DNA of 64,000 nucleotides from Thamnaconus septentrionalis (taxonomy: Eukaryota; Chordata; Actinopteri; Tetraodontiformes; Monacanthidae): contig CM020513.1 in assembly GCA_009823395.1 (NCBI GenBank), positions 4,422,501 to 4,486,500 on the forward strand, read 5' to 3'. Both the position numbers and the translations under genes were made by a program. Each line of letters begins with the position of its first letter. Within the stretch, counting starts at the first letter, position 1. Below, piece by piece: positions 12,119 through 23,478 of the stretch. The notes under the pieces were generated by a model that was not told the origin of the DNA, did no database searches, and saw only the letters and a list, made by a program, of their open reading frames with translations.

Positions 12119-15100
12119 GTCATCAAAACACCGTCCTTCTAGGAAGGTGGTGTCACACTTGTGTGTTTTTTTTGTTTTTTTTTACCATCCCTTTTTAAAA
12201 ATTTCCAGCTACATTTTTGTTTTCGATCTAACGTTTTTCTAAAAGCAGTTTGACTGTGATGGACAATGTTTGGCTGTCACGTAGCAAGGAATTAGTTGCG
12301 TGGGACTTTGTGAAACGTGGCTCGTGACAATTTTAATGGCCGCTTATGTCTGTGACTTTCTTGGTAATTCTATTTTGTTACTATTGTTGCTTATTTATTG
12401 TTTGTTTGCAGAGTGTCAACATCTTGTTTGCCACAACTTCTGCTACGTCACAGTTCCTTCGATCTCCTGGTGGCCGGCTGCAGTACTGTCACCAATTGTC
12501 AATGTCCCTTAGAAATGATTTCTGGTAGGAAATGGACCAAGAATTTTAACTCAATTATTCACAATATTTTGCTGTTTTAGGCAGTTCACAGTCTTTTAAT
12601 TCAAAACAATCAAATGTATATTACAAGATAAAATGGAATATTGGATGAGTATTGGACTGACGTTTACGGCCTTCTGCCCAAACACAATTTATATAATTTG
12701 ACTTAAAAAAGTGTTTCTACTCAAGTTTTATGTGCTCAATAGAATGTTTTCAATCTTAAAAAGTAAAAAGCATCAATTCTTCCAATCCAATGTCACCTTT
12801 AAATATCCTCCCACTGTTATTCTCACTCTCCAAAAATTGACCTGATCACACACGGGGATGTTTCAGATGTAACACACGTTATCACAGCGTCGACTTTCTG
12901 TTTGAGCTAGAAAGCAGCGGAGAACCTCTTAACCTTCTTTAACTTCCAGGACCAAAAATACAATCAGTCCCTTTGGTGTTTTGCTGTATTTACTCCCGCA
13001 AGACAGGATAAACATCCGCCGACTGTTATCCGATCCTATGATGTACTCATTCTTAGATTAAGTATTTATAACATGAAGGTGACATGCTCGGCTATTTAAT
13101 GCACAAACATCCAACGCATGTGTTGCCCCATTGTCTTCCGAAGCTCGCCCGAGGGGGGCACGGCGTGTACTCGGTGTGCTGCCCTGAGAAAACAGACACG
13201 CCCGTGCGCGATGACGCGCCGACCGACTGAAACAAAAGAAAACAGTCTGCAGCTGCAGGGAGCCTCCAACCTATAGGCTGGATTCAGGCTCAGACCCGAG
13301 GCCGTGAGAAGTCACACTGGCTGGACGGACAGAACGGACGCTGGCAGGGTGAAACAGGTTTTTTTTTTTTTTCGTGTTTCTGCGTCGGGGAGGTGCAATT
13401 TTATAGGTGCAATTGGTGTTTCTGCAACTAGGATGGAAAATTGTACTCGTTCATTGAGGGAATTCACCTGTTGGGGGTGTTTTTGTTTCTCTATTTCTGA
13501 GGAATAAGCTTTTTTTTCTGGTAGAAAGAAGCTGCTTCCTCAAAATGCTTTGTCAGTGCAGGACTCTTTTTGGGTGGCCAGGTTTGGTTGTGCCAAACCA
13601 CTGGCGGACTACCAATGCAACAGGGGGACTACTAATGCAAATTAGCTTTACGCTAGAATTGAGTACATTTACATTTTTTGTGAAAATGTCAATTAATGTA
13701 CATTGTCCGTCTTTATCAAATAAAATAATCCAATCTAATCTAAAACTGTGCACTGCTGTTTTGCACTTAGAGGAAGTGGCAACAACACTGGCTTCGTTTT
13801 GGCAAATAACTGAACAAATCTGACGTCACTGACATATATTTCTGAAGAGTGTTTGACAGTTGAGATGTCACTCTGGCACAAACCAAAAGCACATATTCCA
13901 AATTTTTAGTGCTTGATTTTAATAAAAAAAAATTGGACAAACTGAATTTTGTTAAATCATCCACATCATTGCGGCAAAAAGACGAGTTGGCTGGATGCAA
14001 ATGAAAAGTTTTCCTCCTAATTTCTTGTGTTTGTTGCACAGTGGCAGAGCCAAGAAGAAGAAGGAGAAGGAGAAGAGGCTACAGATTGCTGTTAAGGTGC
14101 CGCAGTGGGAATGTTGGCGGCGGCCGCGGGCTGCAGTTGATGCCGCCCAGACTCCTCTCTGGAAGGTGGAGATGCTTCTTCAAAGGGAGGATTAGCCGCA
14201 GCAGGAACTGTCCTGTGACACGAGGCCAAGAACGAGTCATGGGACTGGGCAGAGAACATTGAGGCAGCAATAACAGCCAGTCCTTTGCCAAGTGCCTGGG
14301 CCTGTGTGTGGTTAGTTTCATCCCTCCTGCACACAGTGCCGGGGTGAGTGTTGCCATGCGTGACAAGGCGATGAATGTCAGAAAAGTCACAATCAATCAT
14401 CACATGGCTGCATGTGAAAATGCTGAGTTTATGTTTTCAAAGAAGTCCTCCGTTCCCACTTGTGCTACTGTATGAGTGAAGTCGCCCGCGGTGGGGTGGC
14501 GCTCTTCGCGCTTGGGCCAAATGAACCTTAAGGCACTGATTGGAGCACCAGTGGAGAGAACTGGTGTGTATCACTCGGTGATTGTTGCTTATGAACCAGG
14601 TGGAAATCACCAAAGCGGGTTTCCCTCGTGAAGCTGTTTGCATTTTGTATGTTGTTGTATGATGTTTTTCCCTGTTAATATTACAAATACCATGATTGAC
14701 TTTCAGCGATTTATTAATACATTTATTTAGAATTTAAAAGAATATATATATTTTTTACTTTGTTATGTTCTGCAAAGCATCAGGTTTAGTAGGAAGTTGG
14801 GCTAAACATGCTGTCTTCCGGTGTTTTAGGTATTTTTCATTATTATTTTTTGGATAATTAATCTCATGAGGCGGCTCCACTAAATATCTGAAAATGTGTT
14901 TATCATGGTTCCTTTCCATTTGTTGCACTAACTGTTAAGAAGCAAACTAAGTAATACAACTCCTCAACACTTCACTTTGTTTGTGGCTGACTAAACTTAT
15001 TCTTAAGGTTTATTATATTTTTTTTAACTCTGTTTGTTTTCCATATTTTAAGCCTTAATCTATTCAACATTGCTTTTTATTCACATAAAAGGTGCAAAAT

Positions 15101-17820
15101 GGTATAGAAAGTGTAATAAAGTCGGCTGGTGTGATCGTAAGTAGAGGCATTTTCTCATGACTAATTGTGCAGAATTCAATTCTTCGAAACCAAAAGATCT
15201 TCCCTTTCATTTTGCCCCCAGGTATCTTTCTCACTTCTCATTCCACTCACGTGATGGTTTTACAAGTGACACACACTCAGCACGCTCATCCCATGTTTCA
15301 CTGAAGGAGGCAGTGTGTGCGCTTGCAACTTCACAGCATTATTTCAGTACGATAATAAATACGCTGGAAGACTGAAATAATTACTGGAACTGTTTCCGCT
15401 GCCAGTTGCCGGCTTGTCAGGAGGACTTGTGCTTACAGTAATCCCACGGTCATTTGAAACAGATTTAAGTGTGCTAAGGTCACACTGGCAGCATAATAAT
15501 AACTTTGAAAGGCAATCCAAGTTTAAGTCCAGCTAATTCACCTCCGTTGTCATCCCACCGCAGGGGAGATAATCTCGGTTAGGAGGTCGCTGAGGCTGAA
15601 CCAGTTGAACTTGACTGGCAACGTACGGCTTCAGGACACGAGAGACGGTGAACATCAGATGTTTCTGTCAAGGCGTTGAATTCTGACTTGAAGGGTTTTG
15701 ACGGCAGTTAAGAATGCAGGGCATGCGTTTCGCCGAGGATTATCCCAGGGAAAATATTCCCCAAATCTCACGTGCAAGTAATATGTTTGAGCCACCATTA
15801 GCTCTGCACACGAGTCGCTCCCCCGCCTCTCGGGGGCCCATAATCTGGCTCAGTGCATTGAGAAGATTCATCCTTTTTCCAGCAAAGGGAGTTCAAAGTG
15901 TGAGCTCCAGTTCACGCATGGGAAAAAAAAGTGGTACGTCAAGATGCATTTTATATTCTCATGGGGCAAACATTCCATCAACGTTTGGGTAATTCATGGA
16001 TTGATTATTTTATCATTAAAGTCTCCACCACTCAGAAATGAGGAAATTCCGTCCTACAGACCTCCTACAATTCCTACAGACATTTCCTACGACAAACCCT
16101 TTGTGATGTCACAAAGTCAGGTCGCTGAGACCTGACGGATATCTCTGATTACGCTCTCCTGGAAGACAAACATGTTTCTGATCCCTTCCATACATGTGGA
16201 AGGTCCCGTTCCCTCTGAAAAAATCATCAGCTTCAATAGGAAGCTAAAACCCAGAGTTTCAGGAGAGGGCTAAACATGCTGTTTTCTGGACATCAACACA
16301 GTCTTCTGCACATAATTGAACATGCAAAGGCTTTGATAAAGTACCTTTAAGACTGTAGACCTGCAACTTGCAGCACAGCTGTTATGGGTCAGCAAGACGA
16401 AGCTGACATCCCTCTTGCCACCCCCGACCCCTCCTAACCCCCGGTTCCATCCATCCTCCGCCAATTCCCTCAGATGGAAGCGATAGGCTCGATCGGCACA
16501 GCGGCTGCCAAGATAATGGCAACAGACGAGTTACAGAAAAACCCTTGACAGAGAAAACACACGGCCGCTGTTCAAATCGCCGTGGCGCTTGTGCCGACTC
16601 GGCCATTGAGGCCTCTAATCTGCTGTGTTCATCTGCAGCTTGGCCCTGTCTGGCCGCTGTCTGGCCTCCGTGCACTCGGACAAAGGCGACGGACACCTTG
16701 CCCACTGACAAAAGGGCCGGGCCCTAATGGGAGCGGACAAGGCTTGCTGATGGAGCCTTTTTGAGCAATTGAACTTGGTGAATTAATCTTAGGGGAGCTA
16801 ATGAAACACAAGAGACGGTTCAGTTTGACTCCTGACAGCCAGAGTGTCCTGTTCCTGCCCGTCACCCTCAGGACTGAAGCGGTGCTCTGACCCGCAATGA
16901 CCCCGCTGAATGGGGGCTTCTGCGAAGACCCCCGGTGGCGCTGACGTCGTGGGGCCAAAATAAGAGTTGTAGCTGAGGTGCCTTTCCATTGTCGCAGTGG
17001 AATTCACTTTTGGGTGGGGGTACGATTTGGGGGCGGGGGCGCTTTGAAGGAATAAGTCGTCTGATCGGCGCCATCCATTTGTTTTGTTTATGTCCCGGAA
17101 CTTTGAGCACAGGCCTCTAGTGTGTCTCCGGAGCCAAGAGTTTGGGATGGAAGACCTGCTGCGTCTCCTTTGAAACTTTGAGGAAGGAGACTGGACTCCT
17201 CTATGTTTTTTTTTTTTTTTTTTTTTTTAGAGAGCCCTCGGGAATGTGTATGGGAAAACCTGTGTGGGCCACTGGAATCTCCTCAAAGAGAAGGAGTACA
17301 GCATGAGCGCGGAACCGGTCTTTGTGATCACAAATGCCACGGAAAAAGTGTTTATTGTTCACAGCCTGACGCGTTTTTTTGTTCTTCTGGTCCTGTGATT
17401 CACCTACACGGTCGCAGGCTCACGACCCTGTGTAACCAGTGGGCCAAAATGCCCACACAGGTTCATGACACTACGTTTTGTTGTCCACAACGCACTGCAG
17501 TTTTCTTGTGCGCAGTGACTCGTATGAGAGTTGTGGAAAAAATGTTTTTTTGTTTTCTTCGGCGGTCAAGGTGAATCACTTTGGTGGAGAATTTGCTTCA
17601 AACTCACAGTTTGTTTGATTTTTGTTAAAAAAACAAAACAAAAGTTTGTAGCATATAAACATTACCCTGAACCTCTCAATTCTCTTTGTTTAGACACACT
17701 AGTTAAAGTTCCCTAATGTTTCCCCCTTTTCCAAATAAATCATGCCTTTACCCATGAGGACGTACCTAAGTAGACAGCTTTGCCTTCTCCGCAGTTTGTC
17801 CCTCGGCAGGTGTTGTAGTT
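12119..17820. other. Intergenic DNA, no gene recognised
   Basis: No conserved coding exon was seen. There are T-runs (for example 13360-13372 and 17205-17228), AT-rich stretches at 14640-15120, and a copy of the dispersed palindromic-core repeat at about 16097 with a related tail near 16243-16300. The block at about 15700-16000 is less repetitive and could hold regulatory DNA, but nothing shows this directly. Confidence 0.45.
16097..16300. repeat. Dispersed palindromic-core repeat, copy 2
   Basis: CCCTTTGTGATGTCACAAAG (16097-16116) is a near-perfect palindrome. A related segment with AGGAGAGGGCTAAACATGCT (about 16260-16280) matches the AGGGCTAA...GCTGTTT tails seen near other copies, such as the one at 51.35 kb. 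Confidence 0.6.
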
Positions 17821-17966
17821 TGGCCGTTGCCAAGGTTGCCGAATGGTCTCTACGACGCTCAGGGCTGTCCCGTTCATTAGCATGCTAGCAGATAGTTAGC
17901 ATGGCGCTGACGTGCTTAACAGATGATGGACGAAAATTAATGACAATCTAAAACAAACATGCTCAC

Positions 17967-18050
17967 CTTCGAGCGGCGCGGTACTGTCACTCAGCGGCAC
18001 GGATGCAAAAGCAACGTTACACCCGCCTAAGAGTAGGGCCAATTATCCGT
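17967..18050 (-). promoter_or_regulatory. Possible divergent promoter with minus-strand first exon
   Basis: On the minus strand CGAAG|GTGAGC forms a consensus donor (intron from 17966 downward) at the edge of a locally CpG-rich block (about 17967-18030). A CCAAT word lies at about 18039. This lies just before the first proposed lrriq1 exon, so the block may be a shared promoter. The minus-strand transcript could be a noncoding RNA, an alternative slc6a15 start or a gene not recognised here. No coding sequence supports it. Confidence 0.25.
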
Positions 18051-18272
18051 CAAAGTTGGTTTTTTGGTCCCGTCCCCCTTCCGTTACAATTCTGAGTTTA
18101 CAGGCAGAAACGTGACTTTTTTCTTCAGTGGAATTCCAAGATTAAACCCCGTCAATTTCGATGGGGCTCACTACTTGGAGAAAGTTTTGAAGTGGCTGCT
18201 GAAGGTGGCAACCTTTTACTTTTTAGTAACTGCACCTGTGTGTCACAGGAGAAACGTTTTTTTCCCCCCTTG

Positions 18273-18287
18273 ATGGAGCATCCACAG
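18273..18287 (+). CDS. lrriq1: lrriq1 candidate first coding exon (MEHPQ)
   Basis: ATGGAGCATCCACAG is followed by a donor (GTATGA, 18288). It ends in phase 0, which matches the next proposed exon at 18685. The human protein starts with ME followed by a longer segment, so this very short start is only a guess. Translation could instead begin at the ATG at 18697. Confidence 0.3.
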
Positions 18288-18684
18288 GTATGACAAACCT
18301 AAATATGTCTTAATTCAACATATTACATTGGTTTGTTCCACTGTTATGTCACACGTCCGCACAACCAGTGTTTCTCTTTTTCCAGGATGTTTATTTTGGC
18401 TTAGCCTTTGTCAAATAAAAACACAAAACTGACTGAAAACAAACTGAATAGATCTCCAGAGAACAATTTATATGTTTGACCATCTGTCTGCAACCTCATA
18501 TCTTATATTACTACAATTTTACGTTTACTCTAGAAAACATTAGTTAAAATAACAAATGTTATAAACACGTCCAATGTACCAATTACTCAGCCTTGGTTCT
18601 AGTTGTCATCAGTGAATTCTTCTTTAAGTCATCCTCTGCAGTGTCCACCTGCTAACCCTGAATCACCAAACCTCTCTGACACAG

Positions 18685-18964
18685 GATTTCGAGGGCATGC
18701 CTCGGTCTCTGCTCAGCTACTTTACGGCCTCCAAAAGCAGAGCAGCCGCGTGTGAAAGGCTCCTCCTAGAGAAACCGGAAGGTGTGAAAGGCAACACACT
18801 GTCCATTAATACATGCACCATCACAGGATTGTCTCTTGAGATAATGGATCATTCAAATGTCCTATCAGATGCTGTTGTGACGCCGTATGGAGATGACTTG
18901 ACGAACTGGCCCTTTACATGTGACGCTGACGTGATGAAATTTGACGAGCGGCTGAATGTCTTGT
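18685..18964 (+). CDS. lrriq1: lrriq1 N-terminal exon
   Basis: After an acceptor (CTGACACAG, 18684) the frame reads DFEGMPRSLLSYFTASKSRA then AACERLLLEKPEG. This aligns with the human LRRIQ1 segment containing LPESVL...NRSKAVEELILQDLE. The frame stays open to a stop at 19018-19020. I placed the 3' end at the donor GTAAGC (18965). An earlier donor (GTGTGA, 18782) is also possible, and both leave phase 1. The part beyond residue ~35 has no clear similarity. Confidence 0.5.
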
Positions 18965-19856
18965 GTAAGCATCCTAACGCACTGCGAGTCCAATCTGACG
19001 TAGTTTACTGTCTGATGTAGGTCACGTCTGAGACAAAAATCTTGGAAAACAACACTTTCACTGACACCCGCCTCCTTCCTGCAGCGACACAGGGGCCCTA
19101 TTGACTACGAATGTGCCAGTGTGGGAACAATAAGATGACAAAAAAAAAGATTTTGCTAGCTTTATTTGAAGGATGTCTCAAAGTTTTATAATACTTTTCC
19201 AATGAAAGGCTAAAGAGCACTAGAAAGAAAATCATTCATTCATTCATTCATCTTCTATACCCGCTTATTCCTATTCAGGGTCACGGGGGTCTGCTGGAGC
19301 CTATCCCAGCTGTCTTAGGGTGAAGGCAGGGTACACCCTGGACAAGTCCGAAAGAAATCAATTTATATTTATTTATTTATTCATTTTTAAAAACCCTCTG
19401 AAATCTTCTCACTTCAAGTTCTTGAATATAAATGAAACAGCTTTTGCCATTATGGAAATTGGTGCTTAAAAGTTTCTTCCTGCTCCTTTTTAAATGGTTC
19501 AGTGCAATAGCTTCTGCAATGAAACAACTATCCACCAGAGGACACTGTTGCACTCTATAGACAAACTTAAGAGTCCAGAATTTAAGAATTTAAGCCATGA
19601 TTTAGATTTTTTTTTTTTAGATTTTTTTATTCCTATAGTTATTATAATTATGAATATTTTTAATGTTTTCTAAACTTTTATTTTTTAGATATTTTGTAGC
19701 TTTTTTGGCATCAGATTATTGATCAAACTTTTCTCTTAGTTTTATAATACTTTAACTGAAATATTATGCATTATTTTATAGAGGCAAACAACAGAAGTTG
19801 ATCCTGAAATCTATTTTTTAATCCGTTTTTTTTTAAAACTCTTGCTTCAAATGAAG
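18965..19856 (+). other. lrriq1: lrriq1 intron with a dispersed fish repeat
   Basis: Contains an ATTC tandem followed by a fish interspersed repeat (19221-19352). An acceptor-like CCTTCCTGCAG at about 19085 has only a short open frame after it and no good donor, so no exon was called there. Confidence 0.5.
19221..19352 (+). mobile_element. Fish interspersed repeat fragment (ATTC tail plus GGAGCCTATCCCAGCTGTC)
   Basis: ATTCATTCATTC leads into TTCTATACCCGCTTATTC, then GGGTCACGGGGGTCTGCTGG, GGAGCCTATCCCAGCTGTC and GGTACACCCTGGACAAGTC. This string is familiar as a high-copy repeat 3' end in many teleost genomes. I cannot name the family securely (an RTE/Expander-like LINE tail is likely). Confidence 0.7.
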
Positions 19857-20032
19857 CCGGTAGACAAAAATGCATCAATGGCGAGAATGGTTTGCCGTCT
19901 GATGTGAGGACGACTGAAGACGCTGAGCGAGAGACAGACCCACTGAGGAAGAACATGAGGACAGACGATGAGAGGAAACGGCTTGAGGCTGACCTTCAGA
20001 ATGAGTTGAAGAAATTAATGGAGACGGAGATG
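19857..20032 (+). CDS. lrriq1: lrriq1 exon, start of coiled coil
   Basis: The frame reads ...ENGLPSDVRTTEDAERETDP and then RKNMRTDDERKRLEADLQNE, ending LKKLMETEM before a consensus donor (GTGAGT, 20033). It is charged and helix-forming. The 3' end is secure (phase 0). The 5' end is not: an acceptor after AATGAAG (19856) fits the phase of the preceding exon, and GGTAG (19863) is an alternative. Confidence 0.6.
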
Positions 20033-20153
20033 GTGAGTGCGCCCTCTATAGTCACTTCCTGCAGTTGTTACTGACTACTGTGACACGTGATTTAATACAA
20101 TGCTGTTAGTATTTTAACATTGTGGTGCTTATTTACTCACTTGTCCACATCAG

Positions 20154-20228
20154 CGTCATCAGAAAGAGGTCGAGATGATGGAGAAGAGAGCTCAGGAAAA
20201 ACTGGAGCAGGAGTTCGAGTTTCAGAAG
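20154..20228 (+). CDS. lrriq1: lrriq1 coiled-coil exon
   Basis: Twenty-five codons, phase 0 at both ends, between CACATCAG and GTGAGC. It encodes RHQKEVEMMEKRAQEKLEQE followed by FEFQK. It bridges the preceding exon and the giant exon in frame. Confidence 0.8.
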
Positions 20229-20295
20229 GTGAGCTCCCAATGAAATTCATCACTTGGCTTGACGGCGTGCTGTAAGAACTGTCTCCACCGTTCAG

Positions 20296-23200
20296 GAGCT
20301 GATCAGCAGCCTGCAGAGGCGAGTGGAGGAGGAGAGGAGGAAAAATGAAGAGGAGCAGAGGAGAATAAGGGATGAGCAGGAGAGGAGGAGGAAGGAGGAA
20401 GTGGAAATGAGGAAGCGAGCGGAAAGTAGGCGAATAGAGGAGGAGGTGAGGAGGAAGGAGCAGATGAGGAGACAGGAGGAGAGCAGGAGAGAGGAGGAGA
20501 GAAGGATGAGAGAGATGGAATGCAAAAGAGCAGAGGAGGAGCGGGCGGAGGAGACGAGGAAGATGGAGAGGAAGAGGGAAGAGGAGCGAATATGGACGGA
20601 TTGGAAAAAGAAAAGGCAAAAAGATGAGATGAGAAGGATGGGGGAAGAAACTCGAAGGAAGGAAAGAGCAGCTGCGAGAAGGAGGGAGGAAGAGCAGTTG
20701 AGGAAAAGAAAAGAGAGCGGTGTAAAAAGTGAAAATATGCATGTAAAAGCGTGTGAAGAAATGATGCAGCATGAGAGAAAGAAGGAAAAACAAAATAAAG
20801 TAAAATCAGACAAGCGAAAGCCCCAGGAACAAAAGGACTCGGAAGCGAGAGAGGAGAAAGAAGAAAGGGGTAAGGAGAGGAGAGGAAACAGAGAGGATAT
20901 GGAGGAGAATAGAATAAAGGATGGACAGGATTTGAGGAGGAATGAAGAAGAGTTGGTCATGATGGAAGCAGCAAGAGGAAGAAAAGAGGAAGAGACACCA
21001 AGAAAGGAAGAAAACGACAGAATAACCAAAAAGTTGGGACTAACAGAGGAAGAGGAGAAGGATGGAGGTAAAAGCAGCAGCCAACAGGGAGAGGAGCAGA
21101 TCGTGGAGGGAAGAAACGAAAGAAGGAGCACAGAAGAAGAAACTAACATGTTGATAAGAATGGAGGAGGGAAAGCAAAGTTGGGTGGATGTGGAAGATGA
21201 GAAAAAAGAAGAGACAGAAATGATTGAGGAAGAAGCCGGAGAAAACAAAAGAGAAGGCGAGATGGAAAAGGAGGAAAATGAACCAGGAAGGACGGCCAGG
21301 ATGGAAGTGGACAGGATGGGAGACAAAGACAACAGAGGTGGAAAGAGGGAAAAATGATGACGTTGAGATTTTAGATGAGAAGATGCAAACAAAGGGAGCG
21401 GGAAAAATAAAAGGAGCCGAGGAAGTGATGGAAATGGAAGAAAGGGTGGAGGAAGCGGCGGATGTAGCAGAGATGAGTCAGGAAATAGTGAAGAAAAACA
21501 CAGAGGTGGTGGATGAGAGAGAAGATGAAGGGATGATTAAGATAGAACGAAATGACGGAGAAGGGGAGGAGGAGCAGACAAGGGAAAAGGAAGAACACAA
21601 AGCAGAGCAGGAGGAAGAAAAGAGGAGAAAAAAGGATGAAGAGGACAGACACAGGCAAGAAAAGGAGGACATGGAGAAAGCAACAAGAGAAAGAATCGAG
21701 GAGGATGCATACAGGAGTGAAGAAATGGAGAGAAAAGGAGAGGAAGAGAGAAAAATGAAAAAGATTGAGCTTGAAAAAGAAGGGCAGGAGGAGAAAGAGG
21801 AAATGAGGAGAGAAGAAGCACAGGAAATTAATAGAGAAGAGGAACAAAGACAATCAGACTTGGAAAACTTGAGACTTGAAGATGAGATGAGAATAGTGGA
21901 GGAAGAAAATGAAAAGAGGAAAAAGGAAGCTGATGGACGGATGGAAGAAGAAGAGGAGACAAGTAGACACGAAGTGGAGAGAGACCAGGTGGTCCTTCAA
22001 GGAGGACTTTTTGAAGAAGGGAAGACGGAGGATAAGAGGAAAGACTACGAGTTCAGTGAAGAAGCTGAACCCGACTGGAGGAACACAATAGAGAAGAATG
22101 ATGAAAGAGAGAATGAAGAGGCATCAGAGGAAAACAAAGAGGAAGAGGGGAAGGAAAGACTGGGGGATGAAGAGGACAAGAGGAAGAGAGCGGAAGAGGA
22201 AGTCGAGATAAGAAAGGAGGAAGAAATGAGGAGGGAGGAAGAGGAGAAGAAGGAAGAAATGAGGCGGGAGGAAGAGACGAGGAAGGAAGAAATGATGAGG
22301 AGGGCAGAAGAGAAGATAAAGGAAGAGACGAGGAAGGAAGAAATGATGAGGAGGGAGGAAGAGAGAGATAAAGGAAGAGAAGGAGGAAGAAAAGAGGAAG
22401 GAGGAAGAGACGAGGAAGGAAGAATGATGAGGAGGGAGGAAGAGAAGATAAAGGAAGAGGAGGAAGAAAAGAGGAAGGAAGAAATGATGAGGAGGGAGGA
22501 AGAGAAGAGGAAGGAAGAATTGATGAGGAGGGAAGCAAGAAGGAAGGAAGAATTGAGAAAGGAAGAGATGTGGAAGAAGGAAGAGATGAGGAGGAAGGAA
22601 GAGCTGAGGAGAAGGGACGAAATTAAGAAAAAAGAGGAAGAGGAGGAGAGGAGCAGGAAAGAGAAGAAGAAGGATGAGGAGAGAAGGAAGCTGGAAGTGG
22701 AAAACAAGAGGCTGGAAGATCAGATGAGGGTGATGCAGGAAGAAACCTGGAGGATGGAGAGAGAACTCCAGAGGCTGAAACAGGAAGAGGACGTGAGGAG
22801 GAGAAGAGAGACGGAGAGAGAGAAGAGCTCTCTGGGAAAGATGCTGGAAGAGCCCAGGACGGTGGGCGAGCGAGGAAATGAAGAGACAAAACGTGACAAG
22901 AATAGTGAAAAGAGGCAAAACGTCGAGAGGGGTGAGAGAGAGGAAAGCGAGGAGGAAGAGGAGAGCAAAACCAGGGAGGGAGACGAGGTGACCAAGAGGG
23001 AGAAGAACGAGCTGAAGAGGCCTGAGGATGAAAGCAAAAGAGATGACTGCCGACCTCTGGAAGAGGACGAGAAGACAGGAGACGAGAGGAAGATGGAGAG
23101 AGGAGAAAACATGAAGACGAAATATGAGGGTGAGAAACTCAGGAAGTCGAGTGAAGAGGAGAGAATGAAGGAGTGCAGAGAAATAAACACGGAGCACCAG

Positions 23201-23389
23201 ACAGAGGAAGAAGAGAAAAGCTCAGAGGTGATGAGAAGTAATGAGGACGGTAATGAGAAAGCGTCAGCGCTGAAAGAAAGCGGAATAAATCAGAATACAG
23301 AGAATTCGCCAGATAGGAAAATCATTCCGACTTCGAACTCCAGCGCCACCTGGAGTTCGTCCCACCCCGATGCAGTCCCAACCGATGCA
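20296..23389 (+). CDS. lrriq1: lrriq1 giant coiled-coil exon (contains frame breaks)
   Basis: Starts after CCGTTCAG with ELISSLQRRVEEERRKNEEE and continues for about 1,030 codons of glutamate, lysine and arginine with few hydrophobic residues. The composition suggests a long coiled coil or single alpha-helix (ER/K type). Degenerate internal repeats of the kind EEMMRREEEKIKEE occur around 22200-22560. The first ~350 codons are in the frame of 20296, which meets a stop at 21355-21357. From about 21350 the coding signal moves to the +1 frame and runs to 23482. The change falls in a run of five A (21350-21354). A further compensated shift is visible at about 22361-22424. The 3' boundary is provisional: a consensus GTGAGT lies at 23390. 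Human LRRIQ1 has an IQ motif early in this region (AATKIQ...), which I do not see here. Antisense frames are equally long but are shadows of purine-rich sequence. Confidence 0.8.
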
Positions 23390-23478
23390 GTGAGTCTCCA
23401 ATCAGGCCGGTCCAGTTCCAACTCCTCCATCACCGCCCGGGCAGGAGCTACCACCGGCCGCCAGGAGGCGCTTCCAGC

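Noticed and set aside
18064..18273. 69-codon frame MVPSPFRYN...
   Set aside because: No similarity. It ends at a stop just before the proposed short first exon.
19086..19140. Acceptor-like CCTTCCTGCAG followed by a short open frame
   Set aside because: No donor before the stop and no similarity beyond a few residues.
20137..23197. Very long minus-strand frames rich in Ser, Leu and Phe (up to 366 codons)
   Set aside because: They are antisense shadows of the purine-rich coiled-coil exon. Such DNA has few stop codons on the opposite strand.
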